Below, in pieces: positions 26,461 to 36,828 of a stretch of 64,000 nucleotides of DNA (position 1 is its first letter; the number at the start of each line of letters is the position of its first letter). Source of the DNA: Portunus trituberculatus. Taxonomy: Eukaryota; Arthropoda; Malacostraca; Decapoda; Portunidae. The notes beneath the pieces are model-generated. The model was not told where the DNA came from. It saw only the letters and a list, made by a program, of their open reading frames with translations, and did no database searches. Position numbers and translations under genes: made by a program. The stretch spans positions 11,162,684 to 11,226,683 of the forward strand of contig NC_059268.1 of NCBI RefSeq assembly GCF_017591435.1, in the 5' to 3' direction.

Positions 26461-27089
26461 CCACATTCCAGGGCTGGCCCTGCCCTGGTATGCAGTGGGT
26501 GCTAAAATTGTACCTCTCCACGTATGAGTCAGGAGGACCAACACAGGCAAGGCATTGAAGGGGAGAAAATCCTTGAGATTTCAGAGGAGCCTGCTGAGGG
26601 TGTGGCCTGTTGGGCCACTGGAGGAGTCAGGGGTGGAATCTACGAAACTTGTTGGTAGTCACGAAACCTTATCTAACGAACAGGTCTGATAGTGACATCA
26701 CAATGATGTTGGAGAAGTGGTATCCATGAACACTTATATGGGCATGGATGTCGCTAACTGATCCAAGAGTGGTCATTGGCTATCGAGGGTGTGATGTCAC
26801 GAGCGAAGACAGCCTAACACAAAGCAGCTTTGGGTTCTCCCTTACTGAGGATTATGATAGTTTGTAAACTTTGATACAGCGTAATGCCTCCACAGCTACT
26901 ACTCACCACAGTCAACACTCTTAGCAGTCCTTTCATTATGCCAAGTGAACCAAGGAAACAATGATTCACTGACATCAAGACCTTAACCTTGGTGAAAGAG
27001 ATGTAATGTAGAATGTAGTAGTAGGGTAGTGGCTATAGTTTATGGTTGAATGTTTATTCCATAGTAGCAGTTACTAGAGTAGCAGGAAG
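26461..27089. other. Interval without recognised genes
   Basis: Unassigned; may include further decayed retroelement sequence downstream of the Gag remnant. Confidence 0.35.
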
Positions 27090-27887
27090 TTCATAAATAT
27101 TATAACATGTTTAACCCATGACTTGAACTTCCATTGAGAGTAAACAAAGCGACAGTGCATCATAGTACAGTAAAAGGTTTAATGAAAGTAAAAATTATGA
27201 AGTTAAACATTTAAGCAGTTTAATTTAAGTCATTATAATGTAAACTAATGTATGTAAGTAACTTTATAATGTTGTTGATCTTAAATTTATGAAGGGAGGG
27301 AAAGTGGAGCGGGAAAGACACTAGCTGGCAACCTGTGGAATGTAAACAAAGGGCGCATCATGTACCGCATACAAAACTTATGTACCACATTTCCACAGGC
27401 TTTCCATTTTATCCATTGCAGAGTCATGAGTTCAGATGGTTCTTTTAGCTTGCAAAGAAGATATGGTCTCATCAGCCTTCTTAATAGAGTCTGCTGACTC
27501 TATTAAGAAGACAGTAGATGGAGTCAAGCCATGGTGGTGAGCAATGCTATTAGTTTTCTCACCCCTCTCGTGTCTGTGAATAATATCCAGCTTCACTTCG
27601 AGAGTAAGAGACTTCCTGGTCTTCTTAGCAACGCTAGGTGAAATTGCAGGGCGTTTTGGTGGCATGTTGAGCAAGGGAAGACGAGCTGCTGCTGACACTG
27701 TTATTGTTTTGAACTGGAGGGGAGTGAGTGGTGCGTGTTTTGTCCATGAGGCGCTGGTGTATTCAAAAGCCTGTCGGCTTGCGTGATACAGCGGGGCTTT
27801 CAAACTTGTAAAAAATTACCTGAATAAAAGCAAGTATAGTGTTCTCGTTAAACGAGCAGATGATAGTAAAAGGAAATGTTCGTTGTA
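27090..27887 (-). mobile_element. Second Tigger-like family, copy 2 (reversed, ends lost)
   Basis: Reverse-complement match to 23893-24751 over most of its length (for example CTTTCCATTTTATCCATTG, and the GCGTTTTGGTGG block in both). The terminal CAGGCAACCCCC repeats are not present, so both ends are truncated or diverged. It abuts a CR1-like LINE fragment at 27888. Confidence 0.75.
27432..27663 (-). pseudogene. Tigger/pogo-type transposase N-terminal fragment
   Basis: Minus-strand frame from ATG 27663: MPPKRPAISPSVAKKTRKSL, TLEVKLDIIHRHERGEKTN, SIAHHHGLTPSTVFLIESAD. This is the CENP-B N-terminal helix-turn-helix (psq-like) DNA-binding domain of pogo/Tigger transposases. It ends after about 77 codons (SLQAKRTI); the CENP-B C-half and DDE domain are missing. 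A 15-bp-arm palindrome (27477-27510) lies in the frame and has altered the VFLIES residues relative to copy 1. Confidence 0.75.
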
Positions 27888-27991
27888 GCATCTTTGTAGC
27901 TATCCTCTGAATCTGTTCTAATCTTCTCGTATCCCTTTTCAAGCTCTGACCACACCACTGCTGCATATTCCAATTTTGGACTTATCATACT

Positions 27992-28060
<69 letters not shown>

Positions 28061-28139
28061 CATATCCTTATCTATGTATTGAAATGCCACCCTAATATTA
28101 GTCACCATTTCATACATTGTTCCAAATATTTTAGTCGTG

Positions 28140-28140
<1 letters not shown>
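27888..28140 (-). mobile_element. CR1-like LINE fragment C with (TA)n expansion
   Basis: Minus-strand RT C-terminal remnants: MVTNIRVAFQYIDKDMI before, and ISPKLEYAAVVWSELEKGYE after, a (TA)n run (27997-28058). Matches the equivalent part of copies A and D. (TG)n follows at 28141. Confidence 0.7.

Positions 28141-28170
<30 letters not shown>
28141..28170. repeat. (TG)n at the 3' end of SINE copy 3
   Basis: 30 bp of (TG)n separating LINE fragment C from the SINE 3' end at 28171. Confidence 0.9.
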
Positions 28171-28174
<4 letters not shown>

Positions 28175-28444
28175 TCACCTCGGTCGCCTGCTGGTCACCA
28201 AGCCAGTCTTCCCCATTATGGAGCGAACTCAGAGCTCATAGACTGATGGTAGGACTGAGACCACAACACACTCCACACACCGGGAAAGCAAGGCCACAAC
28301 CCCTCGAGTTACATCCTGTACCTATTTACTGTTAGGTGAACAGGGGCCACACATTAAGAGGCTTGCCCATTTGCCTCGCCGCGCTGGGACTCAAACCCGG
28401 GCCTCTCGATTGTGAATCAAGCATGCTAACCACTACACTATGCG
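28171..28444 (-). repeat. tRNA-Val(CAC)-derived SINE, complete copy 3
   Basis: In reverse complement, the head CCGCATAGTGTAGTGGTTAG, an anticodon arm CTTGA-TTCACAA-TCGAG (anticodon CAC) and a B-box GGGTTTGAGTCCC lead into the body (GGGCAAGCCTCTTAATGTGT, CTATGAGCTCTGAGTTCGCT) and the 3' end ACCGAGGTGAATTACACAC. (TG)n flanks it on both sides (28141-28170 and 28445-28464). Confidence 0.85.
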
Positions 28445-28464
28445 GTGTGTGTGTGTGTGTGTGT

Positions 28465-29478
28465 ATTTATCTAGTTGTAGTTTTACAGGGCCTGGGCTTT
28501 ATGCTCGTGTGGCCCTGTCTCCTTATCTACACTTATCCAATCTTACTTTAAAACTATGCACTCTCGTTGCAGACACTACTTCTTCATTCAAACTGTTCCA
28601 TGTCTCAACACATCTTTGCAGGAAACTACTTTTTAATATCTCTTACACATCTTCCCTTCCTCAGCTTCTTACTATGTGATCTTGTGCTTCGACTGGCATA
28701 TTCTTCTCTCAGGATCAGATACTCATTGTCCACTTGGTCCATTCCGTTTATCAATTTATAAAATTGTATCAGATCTCCTCTCTCACTTCTCTGCTCCAAT
28801 GTTGGAAGATCCATAGCCTTTAGTCTCTCCTCATATGTCATCCCTTCAAGTTCTGGGACCATTCTTGTGGCCATTTTTTGTAGTCTCTCCAGCTTCCTTA
28901 TGTGTTTATTTTTGTGAGGGGTCCACACTACTCCTGCATATTCCAATCTGGGTCTTATCATAGTACTTATCAGTTTCTTCATCATTTCTTTGTCCATGTA
29001 GTGAAATGCTATTCCAATATTCCTTAGCAAATTATGTCTCTCTTTGAAAATTCTATGAATATGGCTTGCCGGTTGATTATTTTCTTCTATCGTCACTCCT
29101 AAATCCTTTTCCTTTTTTACTTTCTCCAGTTCTACTCCATCTCCCATCTTATAGATTCCCACTGGTTGTCTTTCACTCTTTCCCATTTCCATGACATAGC
29201 TTCTGTCCACTTTTTACTCCATTCCCAGATCTTATTTAGGTTTACTTGCAGTATTTCACAATCCTCTTTTTGCTTTATAACTCTGCACAATTTCACATCG
29301 TCAGCAAACAGATTTGTGTAGCTCTTCACTCCTTCTGGCATGTCATTTATATAAATGAGAAAAAGTATTGGCGGCAATATTGACATCTCAATGTGTTTCC
29401 TTTTAAACCACCTTTCTCCTCTAATTTCCACACTAACCTTGCATGTGGCACTTTATCAAATGCCTTTTTTAAATCCAA

Positions 29479-29481
<3 letters not shown>
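28465..29481 (-). mobile_element. CR1-like LINE fragment D
   Basis: 5'-truncated LINE on the minus strand: DLKKAFDKVPHARL-type RT motif near 29475, NDMPEGVKSYTNLFADDVKL (palm, FADD box) at about 29350-29285, MDRSYVMEMGKSERQPVG, KEKDLGVTIEENNQ, MIRPRLEYAGVVWTPHKNKH and QRSERGDLIQFYKLING. The 3' end CAACTAGATAAATACACAC runs into (CA)n shared with SINE copy 3. The 5' break is at (TG)n 29482-29554. Confidence 0.85.

Positions 29482-29554
<73 letters not shown>
29482..29554. repeat. (TG)n between LINE fragments D and E
   Basis: 73 bp of (TG)n forming the 3' tail of fragment E (as CA on its sense strand) and abutting the truncated 5' end of D. Confidence 0.92.
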
Positions 29555-29557
<3 letters not shown>

Positions 29558-31107
29558 TCACCTAGTTGGAATTTTACAGGGCCTGGGTATCATACTCGTG
29601 TGGCCCCGTCTCCATATCTACACACATCCAACTTTCCTTTAAAACTATGCACACTCCTCGCTGACACCACCTCCTCACTCAAACTATTCCACACCTCCAC
29701 ACATATCTGTGGGAAACTATATTTCTTCACATCCTTCAAGCATATTCCCTTGGCTATCTTTCTACTATGCGATCTCGTAGTTCTATTTAAATTTTCCTCT
29801 CTCAACATCATTTGCTCATTATCCACTTCATATCGTTCAACAGTTTATAAACCTGTATTAAATCCCCTCTTTCTCTTCTTTGTTCCAAGGTAAGCAAATT
29901 CATTTCTTTTAATCTCTCCTCATAGGTCACTTCTGCCAATTCCAGAACCATTTTTGTTGCCATTCTCTGCAATCTCTCCAACTTCCTTATATGCTTCTTT
30001 TTATAAGGGGACCAAACCACCCCAGCATATTCCAATCTTGGTCTAATTACCATGCTAATTAATTTCATCATATCTTTTATCCATATAATGAGAGGCTAAT
30101 CCAATATTTCTAATCAAATTATATGTTTCTCCAAACATCTTGTCAATATGAGCCTCAAACTGCCCATGGTCTTGTATTATCACTCCCAAATCCTTTTCCT
30201 TTTCCACCTTTTTCAACACTACTCCTTCACCCATCTTATATGACCCTCTTGGCCGTCTTCCACTCTTCCCCATCTCCATTACATGACTTTTGCTCAGATT
30301 AAATTCCATCTCCCACCTCTTGCTCCACTCCCAAATCCTATCCAGATCTGCCTGTAAAATTTCACAATCTTCTTCACTCTTCACACACCTACACAACTTC
30401 ACATCATCCGCAAACAAATTAATATAACTGTTTACTCCCTCTGGCATATCATTAATATAGACAAGGAAAAGTATTGGTGCCAGCACTGAACCTTGTGGGA
30501 CTCCACTCTCCACCACCAACCAGTCCAACTTTGCATCCCTTATTACCGTTCTCATCTCCCTTCATCTCAAGTAGTTTTCCTTCCACTTTAACACTTTTCC
30601 CTTCAGTCCTCCATAAATCTCTAATTTCCATAGCAGTCTCATGTGAGGTACCTTGTCAAAAACTTTTTTTAAATCCAAATATACACAGTCCATCCATCCT
30701 CTCTCTTGTATTTTGTTAACTTATGATCCTCCAGGAACCGTATCCAATATTTCTTTATCACCCTCTCACAAATCTTACCGACCACACTTGTTAAAGACAC
30801 AGGTCTATAGTTAAGAGGCTCTTCCTTACTGCCTCCCTTATAAATGGGCACCACTTCAGCTCTTTTATACTCTACCGGTACTTCCCCAGTTTCTAATGAG
30901 CACCTTATAATATCATATAATGGATCTATCAATTCTTCTCTACATTCCTTCAATAATTTGCCTGAAACTTCATCTGGTCCCATTGCTTTATCATCTTTAA
31001 GTTCCTCCAACATTTTAAATAACTCCTTTTTAGGTATCTTAATGTCATCCATGTGCACATTTCCTTCTACATTTTGAGGCTTTACAAACATTGTTTCTTT
31101 AGTAAAT

Positions 31108-31109
<2 letters not shown>
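29555..31109 (-). mobile_element. CR1-like LINE fragment E (RT nearly complete)
   Basis: Minus-strand remnants: fingers KAMGPDEVSGKLLKECREEL and LNYRPVSLTSVVGKI (31091-30669), palm ESGVPQGSVLAPILFLVYIN and NLFADDVKLCRC (30555-30055), thumb/C-terminal MVIRPRLEYAGVVWSPYKKK and EQRRERGDLIQVYKLLND (30071-29808), and the final CRYGDGATRV block near 29590. The 3' end CAACTAGGTGAATTACACAC runs into (CA)n. Separated frames show frameshifts. The 5' end stops at (TG)n 31110-31181. Confidence 0.85.

Positions 31110-31181
<72 letters not shown>
31110..31181. repeat. (TG)n between LINE fragments E and F
   Basis: 72 bp of (TG)n, the 3' tail of fragment F. Confidence 0.92.
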
Positions 31182-31183
<2 letters not shown>

Positions 31184-31710
31184 TTACCTAGTTGTAGTTT
31201 TACAGGGCCTGGGCTTTATGCTCGTGTAGCCCCGTCTCCATATCTACACTTATCCAATTTTTCTTTAAAACTATGCACACTCGTTGCTGACACCACTAAT
31301 TCACTCAAACTGTTCTACGTCTCAACACATCTTTGTGGGAAACTATATTTTTTAACATCTCAGACATCTTCCCTTTCTCATCTTTTTACTATGCGATCTT
31401 GTGCTTCGAATGTCATATTCTTTAATCTCAGGATCAGTTTCTCATTATCCACTTGGTTCATTCCGTTGATCAATTTATAAACTTATATCAGATCACCTTT
31501 CTCCCTTTTCTGTTCCAGGGTTGGTAGATCCATAGCCTTTAGTCTCTCCTCATGTCATCCCTTCAAATTCTGGAACCATTCTTGTAGCCATTTTTTGTAG
31601 TCTCTCCAACTTCCTTATGCATTTCTTTTTATGAGGGTCCACACTACTCCTGCATATTCCAATCTGGGTCTTATAGTACTTCTCAATTTCTTCATCATTT
31701 CTTTGTGCAT
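31182..31710 (-). mobile_element. CR1-like LINE fragment F (3' end)
   Basis: Non-open minus-strand copy closely matching the 3' part of fragment D. The 3' end CAACTAGGTAAATACACAC runs into (CA)n. The 5' break comes at CATGTGTGTGCGCGC, again a short TG run. Confidence 0.8.
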
Positions 31711-32113
31711 GTGTGTGCGCGCATTCTTACGCACAATGTATATAGGTGCCTATTAACACAATACATTACATAAACCACTTCAACTGTTAATGGTAACAGG
31801 TGTGCAAAATGTGGGAAAAAAAAAAATTCCTTGGGTAACTCAGACTGGCCTTCCTTCCTTCCAGTTGGTCTGACTTACGCAGAGGTTACTGTTCCTCTCT
31901 ATGAAATCTTTTATCTTAAAACAGTAAAAATGATTTGAGAACTTTTTAATATTGATAATTGTATACTACTGCAGCAACCATGTTGTCCAGCTTACATGCT
32001 AATACAGATGATAAAAAGGGATTTTAGTGGTAGTATCAATATAATGCAGATGTGAGCACTTTAAAAGGTGTCTTTGGAACAAACCTTTGATAAACTGGGG
32101 GTATACTGTAGTA

Positions 32114-32166
<53 letters not shown>

Positions 32167-34519
32167 TAACAACAACAACAATATAAAAATCTGTATTTGC
32201 AATCACAACTTCAAATTGAGAAATGTTCACTATTTAATCATGGAAGTGACACAAACTAAACAGGTTTAGATATTCAAGAAAATGGTTATTAAATTTTAGA
32301 TAAAAAAGAATAAACAAACAAAAAACAATAATATTAAGAAATCTGATAAAAAATTTAGAGACAAATATTCCGCTCAAGTATCAGAAGCGAGGAACATCAT
32401 GTTATGAAATAATTTTTATCATGAAATAAAATTTCAAGAGTAATTGCAATTCTTTTTTAACACATGCAGTAATGTTTGGTCTCTACTTTCAAATAAAAAG
32501 AAAGTTCTTGAAAATGGGAATTAAATATTAATGTCTTTCCCTCATGCTTTTTGTTGATTTTTTTAAGCCTTGTTAACTTTGGAATTATTTCCAAATTGTA
32601 AACACTAATACACATAAATGCATGTAAATATACTAAAACCAAAGCCCACATTGAGTACATCAACAAATATTGTAGACCACAATTATTAATGTACATTGTG
32701 TTCACTAAAATTGGACCACCACAGTAAGTAAACCAACTACAAGCAGACTACAATTAGTAAATCAACTAAAAAACCATAGGCCACAATTAGTACATCAGCT
32801 TGTCTTAAATCACAATCAATAGTGCTTATACTATCTTATCTACTAGACTTCATGTTATGTGTTCTGATACTTGTATGTTTTCCTTTGTAACTGCTGATGC
32901 AACTTCTTTCCTAAACCATTTAATTTTTTGTGTGAACTAAGTATTCCTTATTGATTTTCTTCTTTAGCAAAAAATATCTAGTATATTATGGAATATGGAA
33001 TATTTAGTTTATATAGATTCACTATAATCAATAAAAATAAACAAACACTGAATAAAAAAAAATCTAGGAAACGATATACTAATGCATTTTCCTTATAAAC
33101 TGTTGATCAACTTTGAAGTGGTAGATAACAAAGAAGTTTTTCTTTAACTTCCAAGTCTAAGTAGATAATTATGTGTGTTTAGTTGCAGTTCATTCAAATA
33201 AGATTTGTGGAATCACTCAAGTATGATGTCTAAATAGATTAAAAGACCAGAAGTTGTTACAGCAAGTAAATGTCATGTGATGGAAGTGTGGAAATTATAC
33301 AGATATCAAAATCAAAAGTAAATAAAAAGAAGTGGCAGTTAACTGTAGAAATCTTTAAAATAAGTACCAAAAGGATGACCTTTCAATACTTAAGACAAAT
33401 AAAAAAAAAAAAATTAAATGAAGAATAAGAAATTATGAGAAATGAAACTGCCATTACACTTGAAAAGAGAAGAGAGGGAAGACCTGCCTAGCGCATAGTA
33501 CATATATTAATAGACTGGACGAATAAAGCTTGAAAAAAGTATACTATTGCTTGGGATAAAGGCAGACTTGATGCAAGTAGAACTGAGAAAGGAAAAATGG
33601 TTGAAGAATATATTATATACAAGTACGTATACTAATTCTGGAAGGGAGAGAAAAAAAAAAAAATAAATAAATAAAAACTTTGTTGATGAAATAGGGCCAG
33701 AAGAATGTAGTTTAGTCTGTGTAGAATGTAATTAGGTAAAGTATAAAAATAGGAATTATTAGTATAGCAAAATGAGTAAAAATTAAAGAATAGAAATTAA
33801 GAATTATATATCTCTTCCTAACAGTGTGAAACACAGGTCTACATGTATAAAACAATGACATTATAATGACAACAGCAATCCAGTAACAGCAATTAACAAA
33901 AGATTAAAGCTAAAATTAAATAACTGAAGTTAATTTAAAAAGTATCAAGTAAACTGAAACAAAAACAAATCAAGTTCTAGTACAATTCAAAGTATTATAT
34001 ATTCATGAGGAAATATTTACCTAAAAATCTTCTAAACTAGGCTTCCTATGTAATCAGATTTAATATTGGTAGCAAATTTTCTTCTGTATGGGGTTTCCAT
34101 AAATTTGCTAAGAATTTGCATAAATATATGGTAATGTGATCAAACAGTATAATGTTGGTACGACCCACAATACATATAACAGTTTATATCTTAGTTTATT
34201 ACATTATTAATAAAACAATAGAGCAATCACATCTATTTTAAAACACACCAACAAGTATTTAGTATATTATAGACATTCTGGATGTTAAACTAAAAAGGTT
34301 TTCAAGTTGTTCAGTGGTAAATCTACTAAAAACAAAAAAACACAAAGATATGCAGAAGCCAGTGTTTATCTAGCAGTGGTAATGCACTGCCAGGAAGAAG
34401 TTACTTCATGATTATTTGGAAACTATTAGTTGTCTAACTGATTTAGTTCAAATAGTGAAAAACTAATAATTCCGCACATCTACACACGGTGCTTAAAAGT
34501 GCTCAAACTGTGGTGCTTA

Positions 34520-34520
<1 letters not shown>
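31711..34520. other. AT-rich intron interval with no recognised genes
   Basis: Inside the 17-kb bib intron. An (AAT)n microsatellite is at about 32115-32166. No transposon or coding signal recognised; the rest is A/T-rich unique-looking sequence. Confidence 0.5.

Positions 34521-34600
<80 letters not shown>
34521..34600. repeat. (TG)n at the 3' end of SINE copy 2
   Basis: 80 bp of (TG)n. Confidence 0.95.
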
Positions 34601-34603
<3 letters not shown>

Positions 34604-34886
34604 CACTGTTTGATCTGCTGCAGTCTCTGACGAGTCAGCCAGACGTTACCCTACGGAACGAGCTCAGAGCTCATTATTTCCGATCTTCGGATAGGCCTGA
34701 AACCAGACACACAACACACACCGGGACAACAAGGTCACAACTCCTCAATTTACATCCTGTACCTACTCACTGCTAGGTGAACAGGGGCTACACGTGAAAG
34801 GAGACACACCCAAATATCTCCACCTGGCCGGGGAATCGAACCCCGGTCCTTTGGCTTGTGAAGCCAGTGCTCTAACCATTGAGCTA

Positions 34887-34888
<2 letters not shown>
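34601..34888 (-). repeat. tRNA-Val(CAC)-derived SINE, complete copy 2
   Basis: Reverse complement closely matches copy 1 at 17683-17975 in head (GTAGCTCAATGGTTAGAGCA, loop TTCACAA, GGGGTTCGATTCCCC) and body, ending CAGATCAAACAGTGAAACAC into (CA)n. (TG)n lies on both sides (34521-34600, 34889-34940). Inside the bib intron, just downstream on the bib strand of the candidate alternative exon. Confidence 0.87.
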
Positions 34889-34944
<56 letters not shown>

Positions 34945-35033
34945 GCGTTTGTGCACATGTATGTGTGTGCGTGCATGTATACAAATATGACATTCAAATA
35001 TTGCAAGCAGCAGCAGCAGCAGCAGCAGCAGCA
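34889..35033. repeat. (TG)n and (AGC)n tracts
   Basis: (GT)n at 34889-34940, then an impure TG-rich segment, then (AGC)n at 35009-35033. Confidence 0.9.
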
Positions 35034-35089
35034 TTGTTTTGTGTGCTGGAGCATTATGAGTGCAAATGAGGCAGTGATACCTGAGTGTC

Positions 35090-35259
35090 TCATGCTAGGC
35101 TGTTTGATGGATATGCCTGGTACAGTCTGGAGTCATACTGTGGCTCGGTCTGCAGCTGGTACTGTAGGGGAGGCAAACTCGAGGGCTGATACTGCCCCTG
35201 CCCCCCATGCATCACTGGCCCACCAACAGTTTGGAGGGGGAACGATTCTACCCCTTGCT
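35090..35259 (-). CDS. bib: Candidate alternative last exon of big brain (Gln/Tyr-rich C-terminus)
   Basis: An open stretch inside the 17-kb bib intron that looks like a coding exon. It begins right after an acceptor-like TGCATTACAG and starts with two bases (AG), the phase required to follow the exon ending at 42533; the joined codon is GAG (Glu). It then encodes 55 residues: QGVESFPLQTVGGPVMHGG, then a tail with SSLPPLQYQLQTEPQYD and ending YQAYPSNSLA before TGA. The composition (Gln, Tyr, Pro) is unlike the surrounding AT-rich repeats and resembles Big brain tails. Nine bases after the stop is a donor-like CTCAG|GTATCA, so it could instead be a stop-containing cassette exon. Splice use is inferred, not shown. 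Confidence 0.55.
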
Positions 35260-35579
35260 CTGTAATGCACAGCCAGCAGGTCAAACCTCACTGCATCCCA
35301 CATCCAGCAACACAAGGTTTGTTTGGCCACACTATTACTAGCCAACTTCAACTCTTCATCTAAGGTGGTAAATTGCTCTACACATACAGTACTTACATTA
35401 TAATATTTACCTTTAAAAGCTTGCATTTATGATTCTTTAAACTTTAGATCCTTATACAGATAATAGTAATTCAAGGAGCTTATACAAAATCACATAGTTA
35501 AGGAAAAGTGGTAAAAAAATATAAAATGTTACAATTGTACAGTCTCAATTATGATGTGCTGAAATTGGATGCTTATAAG

Positions 35580-35965
35580 TAATGTACGTCTCATTACTAT
35601 TATCATCATCACCACCATTATTATTATTATCATCATATTAGTAGCAGCAGTAGTATCTATTATCATTATTACTATTATCATTATTTATCATCACTATTAT
35701 TATTAGTTTATTATGTATATTATTATTATCATCATTATAATTAGCATTATGATTAATTTTTTATTATTAGTAGTAGTATTAGTATTAATTTATTACTATA
35801 TCTATTACTATTACTATCATTATTATTATTATTATTACTATATCATTATCAATATTGTTGTTGTTATTACTATTATTATTATTATTACTATCATTATTAT
35901 TAGCATTCTTAATCATTGTTATTATCATATTAATAATAATAATAATATCATCATCATCATCATCA
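35580..35965. repeat. Degenerate (ATT/ATC/AGT)n trinucleotide region
   Basis: About 390 bp of interleaved ATT, ATC and AGT triplets; frames over it are low-complexity artefacts. Confidence 0.85.
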
Positions 35966-36828
35966 TAAGGTAGTTTCAAAAGTGAATGAGTTCGGCAAAA
36001 CTAAAAAAATGATTCAAGACATTGGAAAATGAGTGTGATGCAATGAAAGAGGGAGATCATTGCAGGGTAAATGAGAAATGGTAGTTGTTGAAGAATGCTG
36101 GTGTGGGACACTTGGAGGAGGTTTGTGGCGAGGGAAGAGTTGGCAGTGGTGAAAGAAAGGAATAGAATGATAGAGTGAAGAAATGTAATTGGTTGATTGT
36201 AGCTGAAAGAGGGGGATGCAGAAGAAGGTGTTATTTGAGATGCAGAGGGGAAATATGTACAAAGAAAATGCAGATGAAATAATAAAAAGGAATGGAATAC
36301 TCTTACTAACATTGATAAATGGATCAGAGACTTGAACATGAAAAGGGGCACACTATCATGAGTGCATATTGTGTTGTGGCTATGAATCATGAATAGGCAT
36401 ATGGGATGAAATGGAAATCTGACAACAAAAAAAGTGTGTAGGAAAGATGGATGGGAACTTTAAAATGTGTGAAAAGAGGAGGTGGTTGTGGAGAAGGGCT
36501 TGAATAGGTAAATAGGGTGTATAAAAATAAGCAGAGGTGGAGGTGTTTCAGTCATGGCCACTCTTTTGGAAATTTAGACATACTAACTGATGGTTGTTAA
36601 GCTGCACATTTATACACAACTAGTAAGACATTTTGATCTGCTCACTGACATTTAACCTTTCGTTTCAATGTGCTTCTCAGTATCAAAAATATTTCTCTAA
36701 TTTCTTATTCTTTGTTCAATCATCCTTTATAGTAACATTTCAAATCAACCTCATCAGTTCTGGTATATTTCATGTCTTCTATACCTGGCCAAGTTTCATG
36801 CTGCATTTGAACATCTGACCAAAGTCAA
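35966..36828. other. Interval without recognised genes
   Basis: Purine-rich sequence with no protein match by eye, preceding LINE copy 2. Confidence 0.4.

Noticed and set aside
35133..35426. 97-codon minus-strand frame overlapping the candidate bib exon
   Set aside because: It is in the frame that would need the other AG (35257) as acceptor and reads into Trp/Ala-rich sequence with an upstream AT-rich part; the phase-matched frame is more protein-like.
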